Source: Glaciecola sp965660815
Lineage (GTDB): Bacteria; Pseudomonadota; Gammaproteobacteria; Enterobacterales; Alteromonadaceae
Assembly: GCA_965660815.1 (NCBI GenBank)
Contig: CBFIBG010000089.1
Span: 191,433-255,432, forward strand
Direction: 5' to 3'
Length of the DNA stretch: 64,000 bases
Of the stretch, positions 45,833 through 54,102 are shown in pieces (positions within the stretch are counted from its first letter, which is position 1; each line of letters opens with the position of its first letter). The translations under genes were made by a program, and so were the position numbers. The notes under the pieces are model-generated. The model ran no database searches, was not told the origin of the DNA, and saw only the letters and a list, made by a program, of their open reading frames with translations.

Positions 45833-46357
45833 CTAATATAGCTTTGGAAATAATCGCCAAGACTTTCGAATAGGATAGTGGGCTGTGTGTTTGCCCGATA
45901 CCGACTCAAATAAATGAACGTTTTCAAACTTTACTTTCAAATCCAAATCAAAGAGTGCTGAAGGCGGATCAATCTTCAACCCCCTTGCGATAGTCACATG
46001 AGGGATGTATTCGTCGTGCCTCAATTCAATATGGCTATTTTTCGCTATTTTAGCGGTCACTTTAGCGAGAGAAGAAAGTGACTCTGGAATAGAATGAGGT
46101 GCAACAAAAAGCACTTTAGGCTTACTAAAATACCCTAATTGCCCCAACTGCAGCGTTATTTGATTCTGATCAAGCTCGTCCATTTGCAGACATATCGATT
46201 CTAGCTGATGTTCACTAATTTGCCCCAAGAAGCATAGTGTAATGTGAAAGTTTGCTGCAGGCACTGGCTTATCTAACTTTGGAAGTGCTTTTTCACGCCA
46301 ACTTTCAATAGCCAACTTGTGAGAAGCACTAAAGTCTAGTCCCAAAAAATATCGCAT
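45833..46357 (-). CDS. thpR: RNA 2',3'-cyclic phosphodiesterase (ThpR/LigT)
   Basis: A 174-residue enzyme of the 2H phosphoesterase family. The two HxTx motifs are HITL (in NFHITLCFLG near 37) and HVTI (in YIPHVTIARG near 119). It opens RNA 2',3'-cyclic phosphates. I start at ATG 46357 (MRYFLGLDF), which gives the family length; the longer frame adds 29 unrelated residues. Single gene. Confidence 0.92.
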   Translation of the reverse strand: MRYFLGLDFSASHKLAIESWREKALPKLDKPVPAANFHITLCFLGQISEHQLESICLQMDELDQNQITLQLGQLGYFSKPKVLFVAPHSIPESLSSLAKVTAKIAKNSHIELRHDEYIPHVTIARGLKIDPPSALFDLDLKVKFENVHLFESVSGKHTAHYPIRKSWRLFPKLY

Positions 46358-46496
46358 AGTATTAGTGTTACGCCCATAACCAATATTGAGCATAAAATAA
46401 CACAACTCCGATGCAGATTTCACCCAATAGAGCAATGTAGTCAAAGTGCTCTAACTTTTTTTAGTGAATTTTACTGGCGCATAATTTGCTGTCGTT

Positions 46497-46552
46497 ATAG
46501 GTAGATAAATATAGGTAGATGAATATAGGTAGATGAATAAAGGTAGGTGGAT
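46497..46552. repeat. 14-bp tandem repeat, 4 copies
   Basis: Four consecutive 14-base units of the form ATAGGTAGATGAAT: units 2 and 3 identical, unit 1 with one change, unit 4 more diverged. It lies between the thpR promoter and the DUF4149 gene, about 140 bases before the latter. The period is not a multiple of a codon, and no gene covers it. Confidence 0.85.
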
Positions 46553-46692
46553 AAAGATTGAGAAAAGAATTTGTTTAAACACCTAGAATAAATCTCGTGA
46601 AGGTGCTTTTTCTCGATGGTTGAACATTCGATAAGCAAAAGACGTATAACTTTTACCACGACGTTGGCTTATTAGATAAAGGAAATAGAAAT

Positions 46693-47094
46693 TTGATTAT
46701 ATTGGAATTTTTTCAAGAATTAACGCTAGCCGTTATATTTGGCGGAATGGTGACCTTTCAACTTCTTTTTGCACCATTAGTATTTACGAAACTAGAGATG
46801 TCTGTCGCTAGACCGTTTATTCGAAATTTTTTCCCATTCTATTATTTATACTTTGGACTTTTATCTATCATCCTGCTGGTGTTAGCAATTATTAAAAGCG
46901 ATATTTATATGAGCATGTGGGCAGCCGCAATCACGACCGGCTTTATTATTTCGAGGCAATTTTTAATGCCAAAAGCAAACCAAGCCACAGACAGCAACAA
47001 CACAAAATTGTTCAAGCGGTATCATTTGGCCACAGTACTCATCAACACGATACAACTGCTTGCGTTGACATGGATTTATTATGCGTTAGTGTAG
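46693..47094 (+). CDS. DUF4149-type membrane protein
   Basis: A 133-residue protein with four membrane segments. The GGMVTFQLLFAPLVF stretch near residue 18 and RPFIRNFFPFYYLYF near 39 match the DUF4149 (TMEM205-like) pattern. The start is TTG 46693 with AAGGA about 9 bases upstream. Function unknown. Confidence 0.75.
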   Translation: MIILEFFQELTLAVIFGGMVTFQLLFAPLVFTKLEMSVARPFIRNFFPFYYLYFGLLSIILLVLAIIKSDIYMSMWAAAITTGFIISRQFLMPKANQATDSNNTKLFKRYHLATVLINTIQLLALTWIYYALV

Positions 47095-47186
47095 ATCAAT
47101 TTGGCCGGTAATTATTACCCATTTTTGGTACGCAAGTGGCGTTTAAACCAAGATAAATTAAAAATGTCTCGACAAGCCTTTTAGGA

Positions 47187-47444
47187 TTATGAGTTCAATT
47201 GGGTTCGGATTCTATATAGATGTTGGAAAACTAAAAATGGATAAATTTCAGGAGCGCTAAATCTAGCGATTACAGCAGATTGATTTCTGCTGCCCATAAA
47301 TTCAACATAGTCAACTAAGTTGTGTTGGCATGCAAATATAACTTCAATGTCAAAATGGGCGAAGGAATGCCGTAAATTTATAATCAGGTCTTTAAGATTC
47401 GGAATAGAACTATCAAGTTGAGTTTGTATTAGTATGCTAATCAT
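47187..47444 (-). CDS. Hypothetical small protein, 85 residues
   Basis: A possible cytosolic protein with alternating helices and strands (ISILIQTQLDS, then DIEVIFACQHNLVDYVEF). No family recognised and only a weak ribosome-binding site. It is divergent from the oxygenase-like gene at 47505 with 60 bases between. No gene lies opposite it, which is the main reason to keep it. Confidence 0.4.
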   Translation of the reverse strand: MISILIQTQLDSSIPNLKDLIINLRHSFAHFDIEVIFACQHNLVDYVEFMGSRNQSAVIARFSAPEIYPFLVFQHLYRIRTQLNS

Positions 47445-47504
47445 TTCTATACTTTTAATTAGAATTATTGACTTGATGTAAACTTTTTAAAGAGAGGGCT
47501 AATT

Positions 47505-48539
47505 GTGAACAGCAATAAATGGCCATCATGGTCATCTGATCTTATTAAAAGCGAATTTCCAGTATCTAGCCTTTTATCAGGTACCGAGCCAACTATATGG
47601 AATGCGCTAGGACGTCTTGAACATAAAGACTTTGATAATGGTAAACAAGTCACGGTGCGCAAAGCGTTAAAAGAGATCGGTTTAGGCTGGGTCGCCACCA
47701 ATACTACGCCATTTCGCATAAGTATAGGCGGCATGTTTGACGCTGCTGAAAAATGCCACCGCGAATCTGAACAGTGTAATGGATACAGTCAAACAAACAC
47801 AGAGACAAATCGCAAACCAGTCCCCACTATTTGTGTTAACACACAGTCACTGCCCGACGCGCAACACAGAATCGACGGACCTATTGATAAAGATGCCGCA
47901 ACACAAGACAATCGAAAAGCGGTCTGGGAACAACTGAACAGTTATGGCGCTTATGTCATTCGCAACGCAATTTCCTCACTGTCGTTGCAAGAAAGACTAA
48001 AACTAGAAAAAGATTCACAAACAAAGCTTTCTCACACTATGGGTAACGGTCTTGCCGGTGATCCAACAAGTGTATATGCAGACTTGAGCGAAAAGCCTAA
48101 ATGGCATGATGAACTTGAGCAAACTATAGGCAAATTGTTAATTGGCCCTGGAGCTCCTGAAGAATTTTCTGACGTTAAGCAAACGTTAAAGCGTAAAAGC
48201 ATTTTGCTGCTCGGTGGCGAAGGTGGTGAAAATTGGGCTCACCAAGATGGCAATGACCAAACGCCCCCAGTTCAAGCTATGTTGTTGTTAAGCACTCCAC
48301 AAAAAGACTTCAATGGGGGCGAGTTTTATGTAGCAAAACAGACTAAAAATACTGATGAAGAAATTAATATAGTTCGTTACACAATTTCTTTTGAATCGCC
48401 TGGTGACTTAGTAATTTTTATGGCCGGGAAGAATAGTGGATGGTGGCATGGCATGTTGCCTGTAAAAGCTGGCGAAGAACAAAAGCCAAAACAGGAGCAT
48501 TTAAGAAGAGCAGTCGGTATGCTACAACCAACCGATTAA
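47505..48539 (+). CDS. Putative Fe(II)/2-oxoglutarate-type oxygenase, unnamed family
   Basis: A 344-residue cytosolic protein. The C-terminal half looks like a double-stranded beta-helix dioxygenase: WAHQDGND near residue 246 (HxD), GGEFYVA near 275, a strand ESPGDLVIFM, then WWHGMLPV near 315 (distal His) and RRAVGMLQ (possible 2-oxoglutarate Arg). The N-terminal half, about 1-130, is not recognised and contains a Gln/Asn/Thr-rich linker. I cannot name the family; the metal-binding pattern is seen in sequence, the reaction is inference. Confidence 0.6.
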   Translation: MNSNKWPSWSSDLIKSEFPVSSLLSGTEPTIWNALGRLEHKDFDNGKQVTVRKALKEIGLGWVATNTTPFRISIGGMFDAAEKCHRESEQCNGYSQTNTETNRKPVPTICVNTQSLPDAQHRIDGPIDKDAATQDNRKAVWEQLNSYGAYVIRNAISSLSLQERLKLEKDSQTKLSHTMGNGLAGDPTSVYADLSEKPKWHDELEQTIGKLLIGPGAPEEFSDVKQTLKRKSILLLGGEGGENWAHQDGNDQTPPVQAMLLLSTPQKDFNGGEFYVAKQTKNTDEEINIVRYTISFESPGDLVIFMAGKNSGWWHGMLPVKAGEEQKPKQEHLRRAVGMLQPTD

Positions 48540-48656
48540 TTATATTCATTAAGTCGCGAGCGTATATACGGCTTCTTTATTGAGATAGCTAAATTGAGAT
48601 AGCTGATCTTCTACCCTTCGATGTTAGCGCATCTATTGCCCTTCTCGCTTTTATAG

Positions 48657-49211
48657 CTTCGAAAAGCTTACGGTAAGGGGCTTGACGAGGCTTGGATTTA
48701 CGACACTGGCCTTGATACAAATGGAGACCTAAACCTACTCGCCAATTTTAAAAGCGTAACTGATCCCTCAGTAAATAGCTACGACCCGGGAAACGAGCTT
48801 GTTATTCAAGAACAAGCTAGCGACGCTCTTGTAGTCGATGACAACGCATCTGGCGGTGTGTTTGAATTTGTATTTAAAACAGGTGCAGTTAACCTTCATA
48901 GCATTGATCTTTTCGATACTTCAAAAGGCAAGGTTTCGATAGAAATGTTCGACAGTCAAGGCTTAATCGCTTCGTTCATCAATGATTTTGATGCTGACAC
49001 CAACGATAATATTAACAATAATTTATTTGGTACAGTTAATTTTGGTAATGTTATGAATGTAAATTCTATGAAGGTCACCTTAGATGGAGTTTCAGGTGCA
49101 ATTGACAATGTCGTTATTTCACCGGTACCAGAGCCGTCAACATATGCAATGATGATTGCCGGTCTTGGCTTTGTAAGTTTTATGATTAAGAAAAAATCTA
49201 AAACGAAATAA
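48657..49211 (+). pseudogene. PEP-CTERM exported protein, 5' end missing
   Basis: The frame from 48657 to 49211 reads through as a beta-rich extracellular protein (DEAWIYDTGLDTNGDLN, then VFEFVFKTG) and ends with a textbook PEP-CTERM tail: VPEPSTYAMMIAG, a hydrophobic stretch and KKKSKTK. There is no start codon or signal peptide in frame; the only late start is GTG 48858, far inside the domain, and a stop lies at 48654. A short hydrophobic stretch in another frame near 48620-48660 may be a frameshifted leader remnant. The tail would be processed by an exosortase, none of which is in the window. Confidence 0.75.
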
Positions 49212-50345
49212 CTTACTTGCACCATGTGAGTATAGGACAGTTAAAAGAGCTCAATTGCCGGTGCCGCATTCCCATTATTAGCCTGTATACTATGGTCATA
49301 CTGTTGCGGGTTCCGTTTCGGCCACCTTTGCTAGTTACCGATTGGTGAGTATTCCGCTGTGACTGCATAACATACTGAACTTCTATTTTTGACATGTCCA
49401 AATTATCTGGCATCTCGCTTACCGACACAGAAGATGGTTTTTTTACCATTCACACTTATTCCATTTGGTATGAAAGTACATACTCGTGTATTTTTAATAT
49501 TTGCAGATCAATATCTAAAGTCCGCTTAGGAGACTTGCTTCTTGCAGTGTTGGCAATTACCTTGATTTTTGAAGGGGTAGTGGAAAGAACAAAAATATTT
49601 ACTGTTATTTTGTAATTTAATGCTTGTAATAAATGCTAGGCTAATTTGTGACTCCATTTCAATGAGCATCAGAACCATACTTAAGGCTATAAATTAGATA
49701 TTTACCAATGGATAGCTTAAGACAGATTGCAGTTAATTAGAATGGTAAGGACCTCCGTTTACCTATTTTACAAGAATGGATAGGTTATTTGGACACAAAC
49801 TATGATAGTCAAGATTACCCTTTCAACGTTGTGACGAGTTTCGTTGGCCATAATGACTTGAACCAAAGATTGAATGATTGCTCGTGTTAAACTCGCAACA
49901 GCTTATTGTCGAGTGTAATTCCGCGCATTCGATAAGTTTGTCGGATGCTAAGTCCATAAACATTGTTAGCGGCCCTTTTGCCTCTGGATTACCTAATAAA
50001 TAGCCTACCTTTGTTCATTTAGTATACTTGACAACCTACGTATTAAGTGTTTTGCTTAATCTTTAAGCTATGGGCTTATAAAGTCTGAAAAACCGCGCCC
50101 TGCTTTCGCGGTTAACATAACCTTTGTTCAGGATAAACAAATCGCCCAGTGACGTTAGTAGAATGAATAACTGCTCGCCAATATAATTAATGTTGTCGCT
50201 ATTACTTGGCCTTGCCGTCGCATTTATCAATCTTCTAGTTTTACTGATTCATATATCAAGACTTTGCATACTCATCTTAGTTTTGGACGGTTCCTTATCC
50301 CAAACTGAGATTACTAGATAATTATCAATTATATTTTATAAAGGG
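49212..50345. other. Gene-poor, probably decayed region
   Basis: Over 1.1 kb without a convincing gene. Short frames exist (49213-49449 minus, 49394-49615 plus) but lack ribosome-binding sites and family features. Around 49740-49890 the plus strand reads as a protein-like stretch (LRLPILQEWIGYLDTNY, then FNVVTSFVGHNDLNQ) bounded by stops and with no start, which looks like a gene remnant. The last 100 bases before 50346 would contain the promoter of the TIR gene. Confidence 0.5.
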
Positions 50346-52064
50346 ATGACGATTTTGCAAAAGCCTTTATCTGCTTACAAAGGTGAACAGGATTTTTCAT
50401 TTGTATGTTATTCACATCAAGATGCAAACATTGTTTATGCAGATATCACTATGCTTCAAGAGCAAGGCGTGAAGGTTTGGTTTGATGAGGGCATTGCGGC
50501 CGGTTCATCTTGGCGAGCAGAAATAGCTAATGCGATTACTCGCTCTAAAAAGTTTCTATTTTTCATCTCAAAAGCGTCTTTGCATTCCACACACTGTTTG
50601 AGAGAAGTGGATTTTGCACTGAATCATGATATTGAAATTATCCCTATTTACTTAGAGGAGGTTACACTCCCTATTGAATTAGAATTAAGCTTAGCCCGTA
50701 TTCAAGCTCTATATAGAAAGCAAGGCGCTCAGTATGAAAGAAACCTTGTGCATGCTTCAAAACGTTTCAGCAGAGAAAATCAAGTAGTAAAAGACGCTCA
50801 GACGCAGGGTTCACCAAAATGGCGTGCATTGCTATTAGTTGGTGTATTAATGCTTGCGATTACTGTTATCGCGACAGTTGTGTTGTTTAACCAAGAGCCA
50901 AGCAATGTGGCGGATAATCAAAAAAATCAGGGAGTTTTACCAAGCACACCAATTATCAAGTACTTGCGCGCTAATGATTATTTGTCTAGATGGGATAAAA
51001 CCGATTATTTGTCTAAAGCTATTAACCTCTACAAAGAAGTCACGGTTGAGGATCCTCAGTTTGCATTAGCCTACAGTCAACTTGCTGAATCCTACCGAAT
51101 CAAATATGTGCTTTCTAGAGAGCAAGAGTTTATAGATTTAGCACAAGCAAATATTGATAAAGCATTTGCAATTTCGCGTGATTTAGCACCGATCCATGTT
51201 GCTGTAGCTAGAGTGAACTTGACTCAAGGGCAAGTCGATTTAGCCCACTCAGCGGTCACTACGGCGCTTGATTTAGACCCTGTTAACCCAAGCGCAAATC
51301 AAGCTATGGCACTTGTATTGCAAAGGCAAAGTAAATTCGAGCAGGCCAATGAGTACTTTGACAAAGCACAATCGCTTGCCCCTGATAACCTTGTGATTTT
51401 AGATTCCTATGCAAACTTCCTATTTGACCAAGGTGAAATTGAAAAAGCATCTGGATTATGGGAAAGGGTAATTAATTTAGCACCTGATCATTACGCAGCC
51501 ATTATTAATAGAGGCTCTGCGCTTTCATATTTAGGAAATAATACAGGCGCAATCAAATCTTATTTAACAGCACTTCAAATAAGGCCTTCTTATATGGCAT
51601 ACAGTAATTTAGGCGTTGCCTATTCTGAAAATGGGCAGAATGATTTAGCAATAGATGCTTACAAAAAGGCGTTAGAGATTGATAGTTCAGATTGGCTGGT
51701 ATGGGGTAATTTGGGTTATTCCTTAGGAATAGTTGACGGATTAGAGACCGAAGCATCTGATGCTTACGATAAGGCTATTAAGTTGGCTGAAAAAGCCAGA
51801 GAGAAAGATCCAAGAGACATTTGGGCGAATAGTGACTTGGCACTTTATTATACTGAAAAAAACGAAAATGATTTGGCATTAGAAAGAATTACTACCGCGT
51901 TAACACTAGCACCAGATTCTGCTGAGGTTCACATTGTTGCAGCCCAAGTATATCAGCAGTTGGGAGATATTCCTAAAGCAAAGGAATATATTCAGCTGAG
52001 TTTAGATAATGGATATACGATAGAACAAATTCAAATGAAAGGCGCGCTTAAAGATTTGTTTTAA
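50346..52064 (+). CDS. TIR domain - transmembrane - TPR protein
   Basis: A 572-residue protein. The TIR domain spans about residues 15-135: FSFVCYSHQDANIVYAD opens it, GVKVWFDEGIAAGSSW follows, and the probable NADase catalytic Glu is in CLREVDFAL near 88. A single membrane segment lies at about 158-181. The rest is at least seven tetratricopeptide repeats, predicted on the far side of the membrane. This copies the layout of CadC-like receptors with the TIR in place of the DNA-binding domain. The first ATG is only just after AAGGG; TTG three codons later has better spacing. TIR domains in bacteria often cleave NAD+ in immunity or signalling; which applies here is unknown. A small gene follows after 35 bases. 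Confidence 0.9.
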   Translation: MTILQKPLSAYKGEQDFSFVCYSHQDANIVYADITMLQEQGVKVWFDEGIAAGSSWRAEIANAITRSKKFLFFISKASLHSTHCLREVDFALNHDIEIIPIYLEEVTLPIELELSLARIQALYRKQGAQYERNLVHASKRFSRENQVVKDAQTQGSPKWRALLLVGVLMLAITVIATVVLFNQEPSNVADNQKNQGVLPSTPIIKYLRANDYLSRWDKTDYLSKAINLYKEVTVEDPQFALAYSQLAESYRIKYVLSREQEFIDLAQANIDKAFAISRDLAPIHVAVARVNLTQGQVDLAHSAVTTALDLDPVNPSANQAMALVLQRQSKFEQANEYFDKAQSLAPDNLVILDSYANFLFDQGEIEKASGLWERVINLAPDHYAAIINRGSALSYLGNNTGAIKSYLTALQIRPSYMAYSNLGVAYSENGQNDLAIDAYKKALEIDSSDWLVWGNLGYSLGIVDGLETEASDAYDKAIKLAEKAREKDPRDIWANSDLALYYTEKNENDLALERITTALTLAPDSAEVHIVAAQVYQQLGDIPKAKEYIQLSLDNGYTIEQIQMKGALKDLF

Positions 52065-52099
52065 CCATATAGCTAATTAATAAAAAAGGATGAAATAAC

Positions 52100-52420
52100 A
52101 TGAGTGTAAATGTAATTTTTCACATAAACTGTGATTCAGGAATACCAGAGCCTATTTCACTTAGACCTAATATGAAATTTAGTATCAAAAATGTTGGTAA
52201 TAAAGACTTTACTATTTCTCAAGTTCCAGATTATATTAAGTATAGAGGTACGTTGCCTATCACTGTGTCTGTAAACAGTACTTCATCTGTACTCACTGTC
52301 AATGAATTTCTCCAGAGAACAACGGGTAACAATTTGTTTGAAATTGCTTTCAATTCAATAACGAATAGCTCTTCTAAAGAGCTTTTGGCACGTCGCGTTG
52401 GACGAATAAATATTAACTAA
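52100..52420 (+). CDS. Hypothetical small beta-rich protein next to the TIR gene
   Basis: A 106-residue protein with mostly strand-forming sequence: VNVIFHINCDSG, MKFSIKNVGNKDFTIS, LPITVSVNSTSSVLTV, and a basic end (LLARRVGRININ). No signal peptide or family recognised. It lies 35 bases after the TIR-TPR gene with AAGGA about 10-12 bases before its ATG, so it is probably in the same transcript and may be its partner. Confidence 0.65.
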   Translation: MSVNVIFHINCDSGIPEPISLRPNMKFSIKNVGNKDFTISQVPDYIKYRGTLPITVSVNSTSSVLTVNEFLQRTTGNNLFEIAFNSITNSSSKELLARRVGRININ

Positions 52421-52552
52421 TCTAAAGTTTTCTAGTCTTAATTCCAGTTTTATAAGAAAGTTTACTAGACTTTTATTTTAGAAGCCTTATTTACAAATAA
52501 CGCAAATCCAATATTTTCGTCTTGTTTAGGTGGATCTTGCTTTTATTTAAAT

Positions 52553-52568
52553 GGGCTTTCTTTAGCCC
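52553..52568 (+). terminator. Possible terminator after the TIR unit
   Basis: GGGCT and AGCCC pair around a 6-base loop, followed by CTTTAGATCTTAATTTTTT. The stem is short and the T run is displaced, so the call is tentative. Confidence 0.35.
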
Positions 52569-52699
52569 CTTTAGATCTTAATTTTTTGCCCGTCTTTCTG
52601 CCTCCTTTCTTAATGCATTGAGGTCGAACTAAGCAGACTGCCTATCCTGCCTCTATAAATAGTCTAAGAAAGATGAGGTTAATCAGAATTAACGCTCAT

Positions 52700-53356
52700 T
52701 CAAAGTGCGAGTGGTAAGTGCCCTGTTTTCACCCAAATAATGGTTTCCTCTTCTACAAAGGGGTGATGCTCACTCATGTGTGGGCTGCGAAGCCAAGTAC
52801 CTGTAGGGTAACTTCCATACTCATCTTTGAACGTGCCAGAAAGTACGAATATCTCCTCACCACCAAAGTGTTTATGTGGTTTGAACACTTCTCCTATCGG
52901 CCACTTCACTAATGCAACGTGCTCATGCTCAAAGTTGTGCAAAGGCATTACCTCTAAACCCCCCTGACCGGGCAACCAAGACGCAGTATTGGTATTAACC
53001 CTTACCTCTGCACTGTCTCGTTTATCAAACTGATTAAGTTTGACGAGCAGAACGCAACCCTGTTTGCTAAAAGGGCTATGCTTACTGCCGGGGGGATTAC
53101 GTAAATAAGTACCAACGGGGTAGTCTCCGTGTTCATCAGAAAACACGCCTTCAAGCACCAGAATTTCTTCACCAAGGGGGTGGCCGTGCTCTTTAAAACT
53201 TGCTTTGGCCTCGTACTTCACTACGCTGGTTGTATGACCCGATTCCTTAGCTTCTCTCTCGAGAGGCTTGCGCCATACGGCAGCGGAAGGCGACGCCTGC
53301 CATTCTTGTTGTTGAGTATTTATGGCTAAACGCTCATCAAAATTCATATTTAACAT
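52700..53356 (-). CDS. Double-cupin ChrR-like protein
   Basis: A 218-residue cytosolic protein with two cupin domains of the ChrR type, about residues 40-110 and 140-215. Each has the metal-binding pattern: FKEHGHPLGEEILVLEG with later SKHSPF, and FKPHKHFGGEEIFVLSG with later SEHHPF. The pairs of GxY/W-P-x-GT-YLR strands repeat. ChrR cupins sense or detoxify oxidised species, sometimes as anti-sigma factors, but here no zinc anti-sigma domain or sigma gene is adjacent. Confidence 0.87.
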   Translation of the reverse strand: MLNMNFDERLAINTQQQEWQASPSAAVWRKPLEREAKESGHTTSVVKYEAKASFKEHGHPLGEEILVLEGVFSDEHGDYPVGTYLRNPPGSKHSPFSKQGCVLLVKLNQFDKRDSAEVRVNTNTASWLPGQGGLEVMPLHNFEHEHVALVKWPIGEVFKPHKHFGGEEIFVLSGTFKDEYGSYPTGTWLRSPHMSEHHPFVEEETIIWVKTGHLPLAL

Positions 53357-53513
53357 AGGGGTTTATCCTGACGCCTTTTCATAAATTATAATTGAGGATA
53401 TCAAAGCAACATACCAAGCTTTTTAATTAATGACAAACCCATTAAGGCATGGAGCAATCTTGTTGCTCAGTATTCAGGTATAAATAGATTTTACAGCTCT
53501 TAATTTAAGTAAC

Positions 53514-54098
53514 ATGCAATTATATTCCACTAAAGAAGCCAACAAAGCGAAAACCCAACATTTAGATCTTAGCCAACCAGTATGGGTGTTTGGATACGGC
53601 TCCCTTATTTATAAAGTCGACTTCCCATTTTTAGATAAAGCCTTAGGTTATATTAATGGTTGGCAAAGACGGTATTGGATGGCCAGTCAAGATCATAGAG
53701 GGACACCTGCAAAACCGGGCAGAGTATTAACCATCGACAAATCAGTGGGTACAGATTGTTTTGGGGTTGCCTATCTAATCAAACCAGAGGTTTTAATAGA
53801 TCTTGACCACAGGGAGCAGAATGGATACCTAAGAGAGGTGGTTGACATGACGACTCAGGATAATAAAAAGCAACAAGCCATTACATACATTGGCGACCCA
53901 AATGCGCCGGTTTACGATGCAGAAACGGATAATCAGGTTATCGCTCAAATTATTTTTAACAGCGTGGGACCTAGCGGGCCAAACATTGATTATGCTTTAC
54001 ATATGGCAGACGCACTGCGCAATCACAAACAGCACGACGACCATATTTTTGATATTGAGCAGCGTTTAAAGCAGCTTAAATTCTCTAATGAAATTTAG
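53514..54098 (+). CDS. ChaC-type gamma-glutamylcyclotransferase
   Basis: A 194-residue enzyme that opens glutathione to 5-oxoproline and Cys-Gly. The substrate loop WVFGYGSLIYK is near residue 24 and the catalytic Glu is that of DHREQNGYLR near 102. GWQRRYWMASQDHRGT is also typical of ChaC. It ends 4 bases from the stop of the convergent M20 gene. Confidence 0.92.
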   Translation: MQLYSTKEANKAKTQHLDLSQPVWVFGYGSLIYKVDFPFLDKALGYINGWQRRYWMASQDHRGTPAKPGRVLTIDKSVGTDCFGVAYLIKPEVLIDLDHREQNGYLREVVDMTTQDNKKQQAITYIGDPNAPVYDAETDNQVIAQIIFNSVGPSGPNIDYALHMADALRNHKQHDDHIFDIEQRLKQLKFSNEI

Positions 54099-54102
54099 CT
54101 GT

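Noticed and set aside
46497..46552. CRISPR array
   Set aside because: Units are adjacent 14-mers with no spacers and no cas genes nearby.
49213..49615. Two short opposing open frames after the PEP-CTERM gene
   Set aside because: They overlap each other, lack ribosome-binding sites and show no family pattern; they may be transposase or gene debris, but this could not be shown.
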